This document shows positions 22,243-34,188 of a stretch of DNA of 64,000 nt, piece by piece. Position 1 is the first letter of the stretch. Every line of letters starts with the position of its first letter. Made by a program: the position numbers and the translations under genes. The stretch comes from Hymenopus coronatus. Taxonomy: Eukaryota; Arthropoda; Insecta; Mantodea; Hymenopodidae. The DNA lies in NCBI GenBank assembly GCA_030762935.1, contig CM060884.1, positions 76,613,696 to 76,677,695 on the forward strand, given 5' to 3'. Below the pieces are notes generated by a model. The model was given only the letters and a program-made list of their open reading frames with translations. It was not told where the DNA came from and did not search any database.

Positions 22243-23155
22243 TACTGTGTCAAGAAAGTTCCGGGAATTTGCCAATAAAACACAAAAAATGAATTATTCA
22301 TCCTATTTTATTTTATCGCCTTCAAAGTAAGCGCCTTCTGAAATTATACATTTGTGCCAATGAATAATCCAATCAGCAAAACATTTTTTGTAGGCACTTT
22401 TAGGAATCGTTGTCAATTGTCGCCGCGAATTTTCCTTTACGTCTTATATCGATTGAAAACGGGTGCCTCGAAATGGTAACTTGAGTTTTGGAAAGAGAAA
22501 GAAATCAGCATGAGCCAGATCAGGTGAATACGGTGGTTGTTTGATGAAATTTGTTGAGCTTTGGCCAGAAATTCGTTCACAATAATAGCCTTGTGAGCTG
22601 GTGTGTTGTCGTGGTACAGAATCCATGAGCTGTCGTTCCACAAATCTGGCCTTTTTCGCCGTATTTGTTCTCTCAAACGCCGAATAACGCTCAGATAATA
22701 GCCTTTATTCACCATCTGACCTTCTGGCAAAAACTCTGAGTGCACGACACCGCAACAAACGAAAAAAAAAAAAAAAACTGTCAACATGACCTTTAGTTTT
22801 GATCGAGTTTGACGTGCCCTTTTACGTTTTGGTTCAGTTGGAAGACGCCATTCGAAGCTTGATGACTGGTTTGAGTGTCAAACTCGTAAACCCAGGTCTT
22901 ATCACCAGTTACAATGCGTTTCATGAATGTGGGGTCGGAACTGGCTCATTCTAGCATGTCTTCAACAATCTTTACGCGATTGAGTTTTTGTAGAAAATTC
23001 AAGTATTTCGGAACTAACCGAGCTGCAACGCGTGTCATGCCCAAACAATCATTTATAATGGTACGAATCGATTCATGAGACCCAGAAAGTTCAGCGGCAA
23101 TCTCTCTTTGACCTAAATGACGATTTTCAGTTCAATTGAAACCGTTGATGTCAAA
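22243..23155 (-). pseudogene. Mariner transposase remnant, N-terminus lost
   Basis: Minus-strand reading, with indels and a stop, gives a mariner DD34D transposase in order: IAAELSGSHESIRTII near 23100, TGDKTWVYEFD near 22890, VFFxxxGVVHSEFLPEGQ near 22740, RRKRPDLW, YHDNTPAHK near 22600, QPPYSPDLAHADFFLFPKL near 22510, and CIISEGAYFEGDKI near 22320. All three Asp of the catalytic triad are readable. Damage includes a 17-base A-run at 22762 and a 1-base shift near 22555. CAAGAAAGTTCCGGGAA at about 22250 looks like the 3' inverted repeat. The N-terminal part is missing and an S5 SINE lies at that border. Related by family to, but distinct from, the other mariners here. Confidence 0.8.
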
Positions 23156-23157
23156 AT

Positions 23158-23360
23158 AATAGCGACTGCTTCGGTGGTCGAGTGGTCAGCGAGCGGGGGA
23201 ATTTTTCTTTAGCCAGAATTATTCCCTATCTCCCACAGTGTGTGTGTGCTTGAGGAAATAAAAGTATTTAAACCTAGTGACAGCGAGTTGTTTCAAGTGC
23301 GAAGCCCCCGATATGACCTTAGATGTTAAATGAAACAATAAAAAAAAAAAAAAAAAGAAT
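23158..23360 (+). mobile_element. SINE S5, head deleted internally
   Basis: This copy matches 18749-18962, but the head lacks the segment with the B-box (it goes from GGTCAGCGAGC straight to GGGGGAATTTTTC). It ends in a 17-base A-run (23340-23357). Confidence 0.7.
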
Positions 23361-23381
23361 AGCAATGGTTCTTCTGTTGGT

Positions 23382-23443
23382 AACTTTTTATCAATAATTG
23401 TTGCAGAGATGTAGAGAAAGTCATGTGAATGGATCACATCAGA
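23382..23443 (-). mobile_element. Family A repeat, terminal fragment
   Basis: Only the last 60 bases of the TCTGATG end are present, in minus orientation: TTGCAGAGATGTAGAGAAAG then GTGAATGGATCACATCAGA. Confidence 0.7.
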
Positions 23444-24076
23444 ATTTTTCTATTGCTTTCTTTCTCAAAGTATAATTCGTGTAATTACAAGAAAACTAGA
23501 CCACCTCTGACAATTTTAATGTCGTATTCAGCATGAAAAAGTGCATTGAGTTCCAGTGTTTTCGTTTCCGTAACAGAAAAAAGTAAAATGTTGTTGTCCA
23601 GTGTAATTTGAGTTTGTGTAAGAAGTGAGACATTAACAGACGCTGAGGCTCAGTACATGTTGCCATATTTCACTTGAGTAAGTTGTAAAGTCATAGCAAA
23701 CCACTTCGCCCCCTGCTGGAAATCCATCTTTCCCTGGAGACGTTATGTGAGGATTTAATTTTATAATTTATCTGCCTTCCTTTCTCACCGCCATTTCCTC
23801 TTATCCATGTTTCTCGACCGCTGTAACCTTTATGCATATAGACGTCGGGCCTGTTACATTATTACGCCCGTTGAAAGTCCTGAATATTCTATGACGCAGT
23901 AACCAACCACAAGCAACAGAAATGGAAGCACAGAGGGATGCAACCCCCACCCCACCCCAAGTTGACATTGGCGATACACTAAAAGCTTTCTCCACGAAAT
24001 TTTATATCAGCTGGAGAGAATATTAAAATATTACTGTCTCAGTGAAGATAGAGCGAAATTTTGAGGTGAAGACCCT
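23444..24076. other. Unassigned spacer
   Basis: About 630 bp. It contains a pyrimidine-rich patch near 23770-23810 and no gene or repeat family I recognise. Confidence 0.4.
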
Positions 24077-24220
24077 TCTACAGGGTGATTCAAAAGTACC
24101 TTTACAGCGCTTGGAGATCGATCCTTTACATAGAAACAGGAAATTAGGCTCATGTAAACCCTATCAATTTATTAATGAAAGTTAACGTTCAACGGCTTTC
24201 CGGGTCCAAGCCATCAAGTT
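24077..24220 (+). mobile_element. DNA transposon terminus, fragment
   Basis: ACAGGGTGATTCAAAAGTAC starts a block that aligns loosely with 60033-60149 over about 90 bp (ACTTTTACxxCGTTGG, GGACTCC/GATCC, ATAAAC). The opening resembles the inverted repeats of the element at 34943-35584. The other end is missing and the 46-bp array follows. Confidence 0.4.
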
Positions 24221-24244
24221 CATTTATCTTTGAATCATAAAAAG

Positions 24245-24324
24245 CTTTGAGCCAATAGCTTCATTTAAATCTGAACTCCTTCACAGAAAGCTTTGACCCA
24301 ACAACTGCATTTAAATCTGAACTC
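24245..24324 (+). repeat. 46-bp minisatellite, left part
   Basis: Two units start CTTTGAGCC (24245) and CTTTGACCC (24291), 46 bp apart. The array is interrupted by a minus-strand LINE and its GGAT tail, and continues at 26372. Confidence 0.75.
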
Positions 24325-24828
24325 ATGGATGGATGGATGGATGGATGGATGGATGGATGGATGGATGGATGGATGGATGGATGGATGGATGGATGGATGG
24401 ATGGATGGATGGATGGATGGATGGATGGATGGATGGATGGATGGATGGATGGATGGATGGATGGATGGATGGATGGATGGATGGATGGATGGATGGATGG
24501 ATGGATGGATGGATGGATGGATGGATGGATGGATGGATGGATGGATGGATGGATGGATGGATGGATGGATGGATGGATGGATGGATGGATGGATGGATGG
24601 ATGGATGGATGGATGGATGGATGGATGGATGGATGGATGGATGGATGGATGGATGGATGGATGGATGGATGGATGGATGGATGGATGGATGGATGGATGG
24701 ATGGATGGATGGATGGATGGATGGATGGATGGATGGATGGATGGATGGATCGATGGATGGATCAGTGGATGGATCAATGGATGGATGGATGGATGGATGG
24801 ATGGATGGATCGATAGATAGATAGCTAT
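24325..24828 (+). repeat. (GGAT)n microsatellite at a LINE 3' tail
   Basis: 24325-24750 is an uninterrupted tetranucleotide run of about 106 copies, followed by interrupted copies and then GATAGATAGATAG to 24828. On the minus strand it directly follows the 3' end of the LINE at 24829-26371, so it reads as an expanded (TATC/ATCC)n retroposon tail. Long Trp-Met-Asp or Ile-His-Pro-Ser frames are artefacts. Confidence 0.95.
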
Positions 24829-25769
24829 ATAGATAGTTTATTTTCAGTCATCAAATATGAAACATACATAGGCTGCGTCATGAGAATAGAAATTAATGAA
24901 ACATTCTACATACAATAATGTTACACAATACATTTAAAAATGGATAAGATTAATCCCATTTCAGGTCATAAATTTCTGAAATGCTATAAAGAGGGTTTGT
25001 CTTCAAGATTGTTCTGATCCTCCTCTTAAAGTTTAATAACGGAAGAGTCTTAATGTTCTGAGGTAAGGTGTTGAAAATTTTAATTAATATACATGAGAAA
25101 CTGTTAAGGGTTTTACTATGTTTGCATTTGCTAATATAAATATCAGAGCATTTTCGAGTGGGATAATTATGGACCGAAGAACATGTTGAGAAAAGGTTGA
25201 TATTTTTTTAACATATAGGAGGGAATCCAGAACAAACATTGAAGGCAATGTCAGTATACCAAGTTGCATAAAAAGTGGCTTACAGTGAGTTCTTGGTGAA
25301 GGTCCAAATATGATAGGTACGGATTTCTTCTGAAGAATAAATAACTGACTGGCAGATGTATGATTGCCCCACAACAGAGTATCATAACTTAGATAACTAT
25401 GAACATGGGCATAATACACTGACACAAGAGTAGAACGGGAGACACTAAGTCTAAGTGACCTTAATAACAATAAGCTTTTATTTATTTTACTTGATAAGTA
25501 GATAATATGAGTCTGCCAACTCAAGCCAGTTTCCATATGGATGCCCAGAAACTTAACCGATAACAGGGAGGAAGAATCTATAGAGAAAATGGCGTCTACA
25601 GCTTTATTATGATTAATACAAAGTCTATTGGCATTACACCATATTTGCAGATTACAGGATAAATTGTGACTTTTAACCGAAATAACGTCTTGATTATCGC
25701 GAGAAAGACTAGTAGCCAGATCATCTGCACACATAAAACTCTCTAGACGTTGGTACTGGCAGGTACATC

Positions 25770-25805
<36 letters not shown>

Positions 25806-26371
25806 AAAGGAACAGGTCCAAGTATAGACCCCTGTGGAACACCATAATTCACCGGCCTAAAACTGGATATTTTGCCATTTAAGGTACTAATTGATACCTA
25901 TTTTGGAGATAAGAGCATAAAATTGTACACTGTCCTTATGAAAGCCATAAAATTGAAGTTTTTCTATAAGAACATCATGCGAAACTCTGTCAAAGGCCTT
26001 ACTAAGATCGAAAAAATGGCTGAAGACTTTGCTGCTTCTTTCAAAACAATCAAAGCATCGCTTTATAAATCCAGTTACAGCTTCAATAGTACTACGAGAA
26101 GCACTGAAACCATACTGGCAGTTAGAAAAAAGAGAATTTCTCTCAAAGTAATCTATTATTTGCTTATTTATTAAGACTTCAAACACTTTTGAGATACTTG
26201 ATATTATGCTGGAATTACTTTGACACATTTGAAAGCGTCAGAAAAAGTGCATGTGTCTAAACAACAGTTAAAAATATGGGTTAAGCATTCACAAATATAA
26301 GGAGAAGCAATTTTAAGAATTTCAGAATTTATACCAAATATATCTAAACAAGAATTATTACTAAGTGAAGG
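24829..26371 (-). pseudogene. LINE fragment, reverse transcriptase region
   Basis: The minus strand encodes part of a non-LTR polymerase, 5'-truncated. It reads INSEILKIASPYICE near 26310, SISKVFEVLINKQI (about 26185), FFDLSKAFDRVSHDVLIEKL near 25990 (motif A Asp), GVPQGSILGPVPFLI near 25840, CADD near 25725 (in place of the usual YADD or FADD), then a C-terminal region with VKFLGIHMETGLSWQTHI and LFILQKKSV. An (AT)n expansion at 25774-25801 falls exactly after PFLI and shifts the frame. The element sits inside a 46-bp minisatellite and ends in the GGAT array. CR1/Jockey group, clade unresolved. It cannot encode a working enzyme. Confidence 0.75.
25774..25801. repeat. (AT)n microsatellite inside LINE RT
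   Basis: A 28-base AT run interrupts the polymerase reading between QGSILGPVPFLI and NDVP. The usual codons there (Ile-Tyr-Ile-Asn) already spell a short AT run. The extra length is not a multiple of three. Confidence 0.85.
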
Positions 26372-26650
26372 CTTTGACCCAACAACTGCATTTAAATCTC
26401 AATTCATTCATAGAAAGCTTTGTCCCAACAACTTCAATTATCACTGAACTCATTCATAGAAAGCTTTGACCCAAATACTTCGTTTAAATCTGAACTCATT
26501 CATAGAAAGCTTAGATCTATCACCTTCATTTATCTCTGAACGCATTCATAAAAAGCTTTGACCCAACAACTTCATTCATCTCTGAACTCATTCATAGAAA
26601 GCTTAGACTATCACCTTCAGTTATCTCTGAACTCATTCATAAAAAGTTTT
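26372..26650 (+). repeat. 46-bp minisatellite, right part
   Basis: Units begin CTTTGACCC or a variant at 26372, 26418, 26465, 26511, 26556 and 26602. The array lies between two minus-strand LINE fragments. Its unit matches the two units at 24245-24324. Confidence 0.8.
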
Positions 26651-28490
26651 GTATGTATGTATTTATTTCTCTGCAAGTGGGTATCACCCGGTGGCAGAGT
26701 TATATATGTATACAAGATATATAAACAATAAATCACAGCTGCCAGTTTATGGCTTTGTAAGCTAGATATAATAGTTATTTACGACAAATATGAAAACATT
26801 AATTTTTCTCTCAATTCAGATTAATTAATTTCATAATTAGAATCACCAACCAATTTAACATTTGCATTTACAACAATATGAAATCACAAGCATTTCATTT
26901 AAGGAATATTTACAAAAATGATCCAACATTAAAATCAAGATTTTTCCTAAATTTCTTCAGAGACAGGGGACAACCCCGAAAGACTGCTCCAGGAAATTCA
27001 TTCCAGTCTTTTATGGTTCTATTTACAAAGGAGAACTTTCCCACGTCAGTTCTGTATCTTCTACCCTTAATTTTGAACGGATGATCGTTTCGTGCATAGT
27101 AAGCTGGGTTTTCCAGTTTGTCAGTAACGTCCTCCCATGCGTTTAAGCCAGCGTAAGCTTTAAATAAAGCGCACAACCTCTGTTTCTCACGCCTAACTTT
27201 CAACGGCTCCCATTTTATCTCCTCAGCGTTTGTAGGCCCAAAATATTTACCCCTTTTTATGAATTGTATAGCCCTTTTCTGGATCTTTTCTAACGAATCA
27301 ATTTGATTTACTCTATACGGGTCCCAACAAGTTACTCCAAATTCCATGACCAAGGACTTGTACGCGATTTCCCTGGACTTTGCACTCCCCTTTTTTAAAA
27401 TCCTCATTAGGAAGTCCAGTGTTTTCCATGCTTTCTTAGATACCGAATTTACCTGCTCGTCCCATCCAGTGTTACTCGCCAAGTAAACTCCCAAGTATCT
27501 GCAGCTGTCCACCTGTGGAATTTTTTCCACACCCATGTGATAGTTCTGCAGAATTTTTTCCCTAGATGTATTAAATGCAATTGCCTTACTTTTGCCAGCG
27601 TTAACTTTCATTTTATTTGCAGCAGCCCAATCACTAATTTCATTTAAATCACCCTGAAGAGCAGTCTCATCTTCAACATTTCTAATTTTATTGTAAATAA
27701 TACAATCGTCTGCAAAACAACCTTATCTGGCATTTTATATTGACAGTTATGACGTTTACAAAAATAAGAAAAAGTAACGGCCCCAGTACTGAGCCTTGGG
27801 GTACGCCCAAGCTTACCATACCCCTTTCATATAGCTCCTTGCCTACCTTTACCCTTTGCGATCTTCCTTCCAAAAATTTTTAACCCATAGAACTACGCGT
27901 TTATCAATTCCTGTAGCAGTTAGCTTCTGGATAAGTAAATTATATGATACAACATCAAAAGCTTTGTAAAAATCTATCACCACTGCATCTGTTCTTCCCC
28001 TTGCATCCACCTCCTCTGCTAAATCTTGAAATAATGACGTTATCTGGCTTTCACACGAGTATCCAGGTCTAAACCCATGTTGCGCTTTATTGAACCACTT
28101 TTTTTGTTTTCTAATTCCTCCCGTATTAAATGTTCCATCAATTTGCACACTACTGAAGTTAGGCTGACTGGTCGATAATTATTTAATTCTCTTTTATTTC
28201 CCCCTTTATGAATTGGAACTACAATCGCGGTTTCCCAGTCTTCCGGTAAGGCACAGTTATTTATTGACATATTAAATAAAAGCATTAGGTACGGAATCAT
28301 GGATTCCATCCAATTTTTAGTATTTCGGTCGGTATATTATCAGGCCCCCTCTACTTTCGATTTTGCAACATTCTGATCGTTCTGCGCAATTTGGATGCCA
28401 TCATTTGAAAAACGGAATTTCCACTATCCTCAATTTCCAATTTATAATTATAATCCGTTTTGAGCGATTTTACCAAGTAGGCCGTGTGTT
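26651..28490 (-). pseudogene. LINE fragment, RT and C-terminal region
   Basis: The minus strand carries a second, distinct non-LTR polymerase in several frames. It reads GPDNIPTEILK near 28320, NYRPVSLTSVVCKLMEHLI near 28170, a trace of GFRPGYSCESQI, VIDFYKAFDVVSYNLLIQKL near 27960, LGVPQGSVLGPLLFLIFVN near 27770, FADD (readable in a shifted frame near 27715), then a 233-codon open C-terminal block ending at 26910 with CRYLGVYL, CWDPYRVNQIDSLEKIQKRA and RTDVGKFSFVNRTIKDWN. The 3' end at 26651 is an (ATAC)n tail. At least three frameshifts break it. The C-terminal style is one I associate with arthropod, especially arachnid, CR1-like elements. The 5' border is approximate. Confidence 0.75.
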
Positions 28491-28650
28491 GCCATGACTG
28501 GTTGTTTAAATTTCCCAGTACACCCTGCAGGTGCTACATTTAGAACAATTGCGCCGATACTGTGTATGCTTACCAGAAATGTGTTAGGTCAGCCAATGCT
28601 CAGTACCCTATATCATTTTAGATGTGCTCCGTCGGATCTTCAGCAAATAC

Positions 28651-29102
28651 GGTTTGCTAGTTATGCAAAATTCCGTAACATCCATTCAGAATAAAGTAAT
28701 TTTCAGAGGCTATTCCCAGAAAATTCAAGATATACATTTTATTTCTCAGGTAAATATATTTAATATACGATATTTTAATCAAAAGCGTTAGAACCATCTT
28801 TGAGAAAATCAAAATGTTCCCATGTACATAATGGGTAGTTGGGTGAGGGAATTTTCTTGAAAATCTTCGTGTCTAAACCTTGGAAGATACTGAACTTAAA
28901 TAGCAAGTTTGGTATTTAACGGAGTTTTCGTTTTTGAGCTATGCTGCCCACCGATACACATACGTACCTTTTCCCAAAAATGCTTTTTTTTTTTGGATTC
29001 AGGGGAAACATGTATTTCCGGTGAAATCTCGGTATCGAATTTTTGGGTGCAATACAATAACTTCTCTATACACTAATTACGTGGAACGGGTAGAGAAAGT
29101 AA
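28651..29102 (+). mobile_element. Family A repeat, 3' half
   Basis: It starts in the TTTGCTAGTTATGCAAAATTCCG block and ends GGGTAGAGAAAGTAA. The palindrome near 28895 is imperfect and the CA tract is short. Confidence 0.75.
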
Positions 29103-29772
29103 AAAACAAAAGCCGTCAAAGTATCAAATTTGGTTTTTAAACATCTTTCAGAGATGTGATACAAAGATTTTCAGCAAATTCTCCCCGCAATCATAACTAC
29201 CCTTTACATAAAACATTTTTGGAAATGTTTATTTTCTCATAACTGACTATCCGTCTGACGATTCATAATCCAAATAAAATGTATACCTTGAATGTTCTGT
29301 AAATAGCCAGTAAATCCTTCTTAATTCATTATGAATTTTGTATAATTTTGTAAAACATTGTATAGCTGGTAAACGTAAAGCAACAGATGAAAATGCAAAA
29401 AATGCAGATCTCTTTAAAGCACAAAATGCCTTCTTACTTTCTCTACTTAATATATAATAGGTACACGGGTATATATGGTATCGCATTTCAACCAAAAATT
29501 GGAATCCGAGACTGTATCGAAACTACACGTTTTAGGATCCCCCTGGACCAAAAAAGGCATACCTAGGGGAAAAAAGCCTTTGTGTGTGTGTGTGTGTGTG
29601 AGTGTGTGTGTGTGTGTGTATGTATCCGTGTAGCTGTAAACAGAATTACCCAAAAATGAAAAGTCGATAAAATACCGCATATTAAAGATATTTACATGGG
29701 AAATAAAATGTACATCTAGAATTTTCTGGGACCTGCCTTTGTAAACCTCATCACTCTGGATGACGTTTTGAG
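29103..29772 (-). mobile_element. Two partial family A repeats, minus strand
   Basis: 29108-29432 covers the family middle in minus orientation but lacks both ends. At 29436 a second minus copy begins ACTTTCTCTACTTAATA and has a GT tract (29580-29620). It skips from CGATAAAATACCG to the ATATTAAAGATATTTAC block, which is an internal deletion. Confidence 0.65.
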
Positions 29773-30257
29773 ACGGCACATGTCTTGTCACGGGACAAAG
29801 AGTTGTTTAGAAGGGAAAGATAAATCATAGCTAAATTATACCAAGAAGGCAAATATAAATGGGAAGGGAAGAAAGATTTCAAACACGTACAAGTAGCCGA
29901 GTTGTCACGAGCTGGTAGCACAGTACCGTTAGGGGTAGATCATTGAACCGAAGGGGGTGACAGGACACTCCCCGAGAAAAGAGAAAACAATGCTCCCGCT
30001 ATTCAGGCGACACTTTTTGGGGCACCTGGCATGAAACATCCACGGAGTTAACATGTGATATTTAGGTGCGTGGTGTAGCCGTTGTTAGTTGTGAGGGAAA
30101 TAGTTAATTTAATACAGACCAGAGCACGGACGAGATCACTGCATCAAAAGTTATAAGTAAAAATAGTAGCGGTCGGGTAAAGTGTAGTTTCACAGTAGGA
30201 AATTTAGGAGGAATGAGTGTGTATTCGGCGGCAGAAAAACGCCGAACTAACTGAATA
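29773..30257. other. Spacer with a tRNA-like S6 block
   Basis: 29883-30010 contains a minus-strand B-box-like CGGTTCAATGATC next to CACCCCCTT, resembling 18603-18730. The rest of this 485-bp stretch is unassigned. Confidence 0.35.
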
Positions 30258-30730
30258 AATCACTAATTCCTAATAGCCAAAGTCTGCGCCCGGGATACGA
30301 ACCCGTAACTCCAAAGCCCCAGTCGCATAACTGGTAAACTGTAAGAGATACATAAAAACTTAGTACAAACAAAAATGCAGGTCTCATCAAAACACACAAC
30401 TTATGCCATATATACTTTGTTGTTATTGTTTCAGTTTTAAACTGCTTAATCTTTCCTTTCACAGCTCTTTTGTTTTACTCCTGGTCATGTAAAGAGAACC
30501 ACATTTCAATTGTTTCACATAACAACCCGGTTTTAAAAGATTTAACTATCGCTTTAGCCTAGTGTATTCCTTTATTTCCCTTTTACTTATAAGGAACTAA
30601 GTAATAATGTGGTTTCTACTAATCTTTACCTTGATTAGCATGAAGTGCATAGAAGAATAGTTCTTTGTAAGAAATGTGTTTTCAGGATAGATAAAGAGAA
30701 TCTTATGAATGTACCACATTGTATTTTTTA
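30258..30730 (-). mobile_element. tRNA-like fragment joined to partial family A
   Basis: 30258-30325 on the minus strand reads like a tRNA-derived head with B-box GGGTTCGTATCCC. From 30326 it runs into the family-A AACTGGTAAACTGTAAGAG block and on to the eroded TCTGATG end (GAATGTACCACATT, 30725). Confidence 0.55.
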
Positions 30731-31028
30731 TTCGAGAAATCTGACGGTTTTCGGTATCAAATTTTTGGGAGAAATACTTAGAATTTGTATTGGCTTTTAT
30801 TAGAAATTAGCAATCAGATTAGCAAATAGAAATCTGAAAATGAAGCGGAGCTTCGTTCCATTAAATCAAAATATTATCTTTAGTTGCAATGAGACGATAA
30901 TCAAGCACATTACAGATAAGAATGGCCAAAATGCGTAATTTCCCCCCAAAATTTAGATGTTACCTGTCATACAAGAAGGCACCAACCTTGTATTTCCCTC
31001 GATGCACTCACTATGTCGTCTTGCGTGC

Positions 31029-34000
31029 GATGAACAACTGGACTCACAATGTCTGTGAACACGTCCTTATAAACCCAGCTGGGAGAGCGTATAGTTCGAT
31101 AAACAACTGGACTCACAATGTCTGTGAACACGTCCTTATAAACCCAGCTGGGAGAGCGTATAGTTCGATGAACAACTGGACTCACAAAGTCTGTGAACAC
31201 GTCCTTATAAACCCAGCTGGGAGAGCGTATAGTTCGATAAACAACTGGACTCACAATGTCTGTGAACACGTCCTTATAAACCCAGCTGGGAGAGCGTATA
31301 GTTCGATGAACAACTGGACTCACAATGTCTGTGAACACGTCCTTATAAACCCAGCTGGGAGAGCGTATAGTTCGATGAACAACTGGACTCACTCACAATG
31401 CCTGTGAACACGTCCTTATACACCCAGCTGGGAGAGCGTATAGTTCGATGAACAACTGGACTCACAATGTCTGTGAACACGTCCTTATAAACCCAGCTAG
31501 GAGAGCCTATAGTTCGATGAACAACTGGAACTCGTTCACAATGTCTGTGAACACGTCCTTATAAACCCAGCTGGGAGAGCGTATAGTTCGATGAACAACT
31601 GGAACTCGTTCACAATGTCTGTGAACACGTCCTTATAAACCCAGCTGGGAGAGCCTATAGTTCGATGAACAACTGGAACTCGTTCACAATGTCTGTGAAC
31701 ACGTCCTTATAAACCCAGCTGGGAGAGCGTATAGTTCGATGAACAACTGGACTCACTCACAATGTCTGTGAACACGTCCTTATAAACCCAGCTGGGAGAG
31801 CGTATAGTTCGATGAACAACTGGACTCACAATGTCTGTGAACACGTCCTTATAAACCCAGCTGGGAGAGCGTATAGTTCGATGAACAACTGGACTCACTC
31901 ACAATACCTGTGAACACGTCCTTATAAACCCAGCTGGGAGAGCGTATAGTTCGATGAACAACTGGACTCACAATGTCCGTGAACACGTCCTTATAAACCC
32001 AGCTGGGAGAGCGTATAGTTCGATGAGCAACTGGAACTCGTTCACAATGTCTGTGAACATCCTTATAAACCCAGCTGGGAGAGCGTATAGTTCGATGAAC
32101 AACTGGACTCACAATGTCTGTGAACACGTCCTTATAAACCCAGCTGGGAGAGCGTATAGTTCGATGAACAACTGGACTCACAATGTCTGTGAACACGTCC
32201 TTATAAACCCAGCTGGGAGAGCCTATAGTTCGATGAACAACTGGACTCACAATGTCTGTGAACACGTCCTTATAAACCCAGCTGGGAGAGCCTATAGTTC
32301 GATGAACAACTGGACTCACAATGTCTGTGAACACGTCCTTATAAACCCAGCTGGGAGAGCCTATAGTTCGATGAACAACTGGACTCACAATGTCTGTGAA
32401 CACGTCCTTATAAACCCAGCTGGGAGAGCGTATAGTTCGATGAACAACTGGACTCACTCACAATACCTGTGAACACGTCCTTATAAACCCAGCTAGGAGA
32501 GCGTATAGTTCGATGAACAACTGGACTCACAATGTCTGTGAACACGTCCTTATAAACCCAGCTGGGAGAGCGTATAGTTCGATGAGCAACTGGACTCACA
32601 ATGTCTGTGAACACGTCCTTATAAACCCAGCTGGGAGAGCGTATAGTTCGATGAACAACTGGAACTCGTTCACAATGTCTGTGAACATCCTTATACACCC
32701 AGCTGGGAGAGCGTATAGTTCGATGAACAACTGGAACTCGTTCACAATGTCTGTGAACATCCTTATACACCCAGCTGGGAGAGCGTATAGTTCGATGAAC
32801 AACTGGACTCACTCACAATGTCTGTGAACACGTCCTTATAAACCCAGGTGGGAGAGCGTATAGTTCGATGAACAACTGGACTCACAATGTCTGTGAACAC
32901 GTCCTTATAAACCCAGCTGGGAGAGCGTATAGTTCGATGAACAACTGGACTCACTCACAATGTCTGTGAACACGTCCTTATAAACCCAGGTGGGAGAGCG
33001 TATAGTTCGATGAACAACTGGAACTCGTTCACAATGTCTGTGAACACGTCCTTATAAACCCAGCTGGGAGAGCGTATAGTTCGATGAACAACTGGAACTC
33101 GTTCACAATTTCTGTGAACATCCTTATACACCTAGCTGGGAGAGCGTATAGTTCGATGAACAATTGGACTCACAATGCCTGTGAACACGTCCTTATAAAC
33201 CCAGCTAGGAGAGCGTATAGTTCGATGAACAACTGGACTCACTCACAATGTCTGTGAACACGTCCTTATAAACCCAGCTAGGAGAGCGTATAGTTCGATG
33301 AACAACTGGACTCACAATGTCTGTGAACACGTCCTTATAAACCCAGCTGGGAGAGCGTATAGTTCGATGAACAACTGGAACTCGTTCACAATGTCTGTGA
33401 ACACGTCCTTATAAAACCAGCTGGGAGAGTGTATAGTTCAATGAGCAACTGGAACTCACTCACAATGCCTGTGAACACGTCCTTATAAACCCAGCTGGGA
33501 GAGCGTATAGTTCGATGAACAACTGGACTCACTCACAATGTCTGTGAACACGTCCTTATAAACCCAGCTAGGAGAGCGTATAGTTCGATGAACAACTGGA
33601 CTCACTCACAATGTCTGTGAACACGTCCTTATAAACCCAGGTGGGAGAGCGTATAGTTCGATGAACAACTGGAACTCGTTCACAATGTCTGTGAACACGT
33701 CCTTATAAAACCAGCTGGGAGAGCGTATAGTTCAATGAGCAACTGGAACTCACTCACAATGCCTGTGAACACGTCCTTATAAACCCAGCTAGGAGAGCGT
33801 ATAGTTCGATGAACAACTGGACTCACTCACAATGTCTGTGAACACGTCCTTATAAACCCAGCTGGGAGAGCGTATAGTTCGATGAACAACTGGAACTCGT
33901 TCACAATGTCTGTGAACACGTCCTTATAAACCTAGCTGGGAGAGCGTATAGTTCGATGAACAACTGGAACTCGTTTACAATACCTGTGAACACGTCCTTA

Positions 34001-34180
34001 TAAACCCAGCTGGGAGAGCGTATAGTTCGATGAGCAACTGGAACTCACTCACAATGCCTGTGAACACGTCCTTATAAACCCAGATGGGAGAGCGTATAGT
34101 TCGATGAGCAACTGGAACCCACTCACAATGTATGTGAACACGTCCTTATAAACCCAGCTGGGAGAGCGTATAGTTGATGA
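31029..34180 (+). repeat. 69-bp minisatellite, 44 units
   Basis: CCTTATA recurs 44 times. The basic unit is 69 bp (ATGAACAACTGG, TCTGTGAACACGTCC, AACCCAGCTGGG, AGCGTATAGTTCG). Variants carry +4 (ACTCACTCAC) or +5 (GGAACTCGTTCAC) and sometimes -2 (GAACATCC). Because 69 is a multiple of three and the unit has no stop in one frame on each strand, runs of basic units form long open frames both ways. I regard these as artefacts. Subfamilies are intermixed, which suggests ongoing unequal exchange. Confidence 0.9.
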
Positions 34181-34188
34181 GCAACAAG

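Noticed and set aside
21952..22275. 107-codon minus-strand frame
   Set aside because: It runs through an S3 SINE and the mariner 3' end, so it is a composite of repeats.
24293..24824. Long open frames of Trp-Met-Asp-Gly and Ile-His-Pro-Ser repeats
   Set aside because: They are translations of the GGAT microsatellite in several frames on both strands.
30922..32954. Frames of 100-200 codons on both strands, each with repeated 23-24-residue units
   Set aside because: The 69-bp unit is a multiple of three and happens to lack stops. Indel variants end the frames, there is no start context or unique domain, and both strands are open at once.
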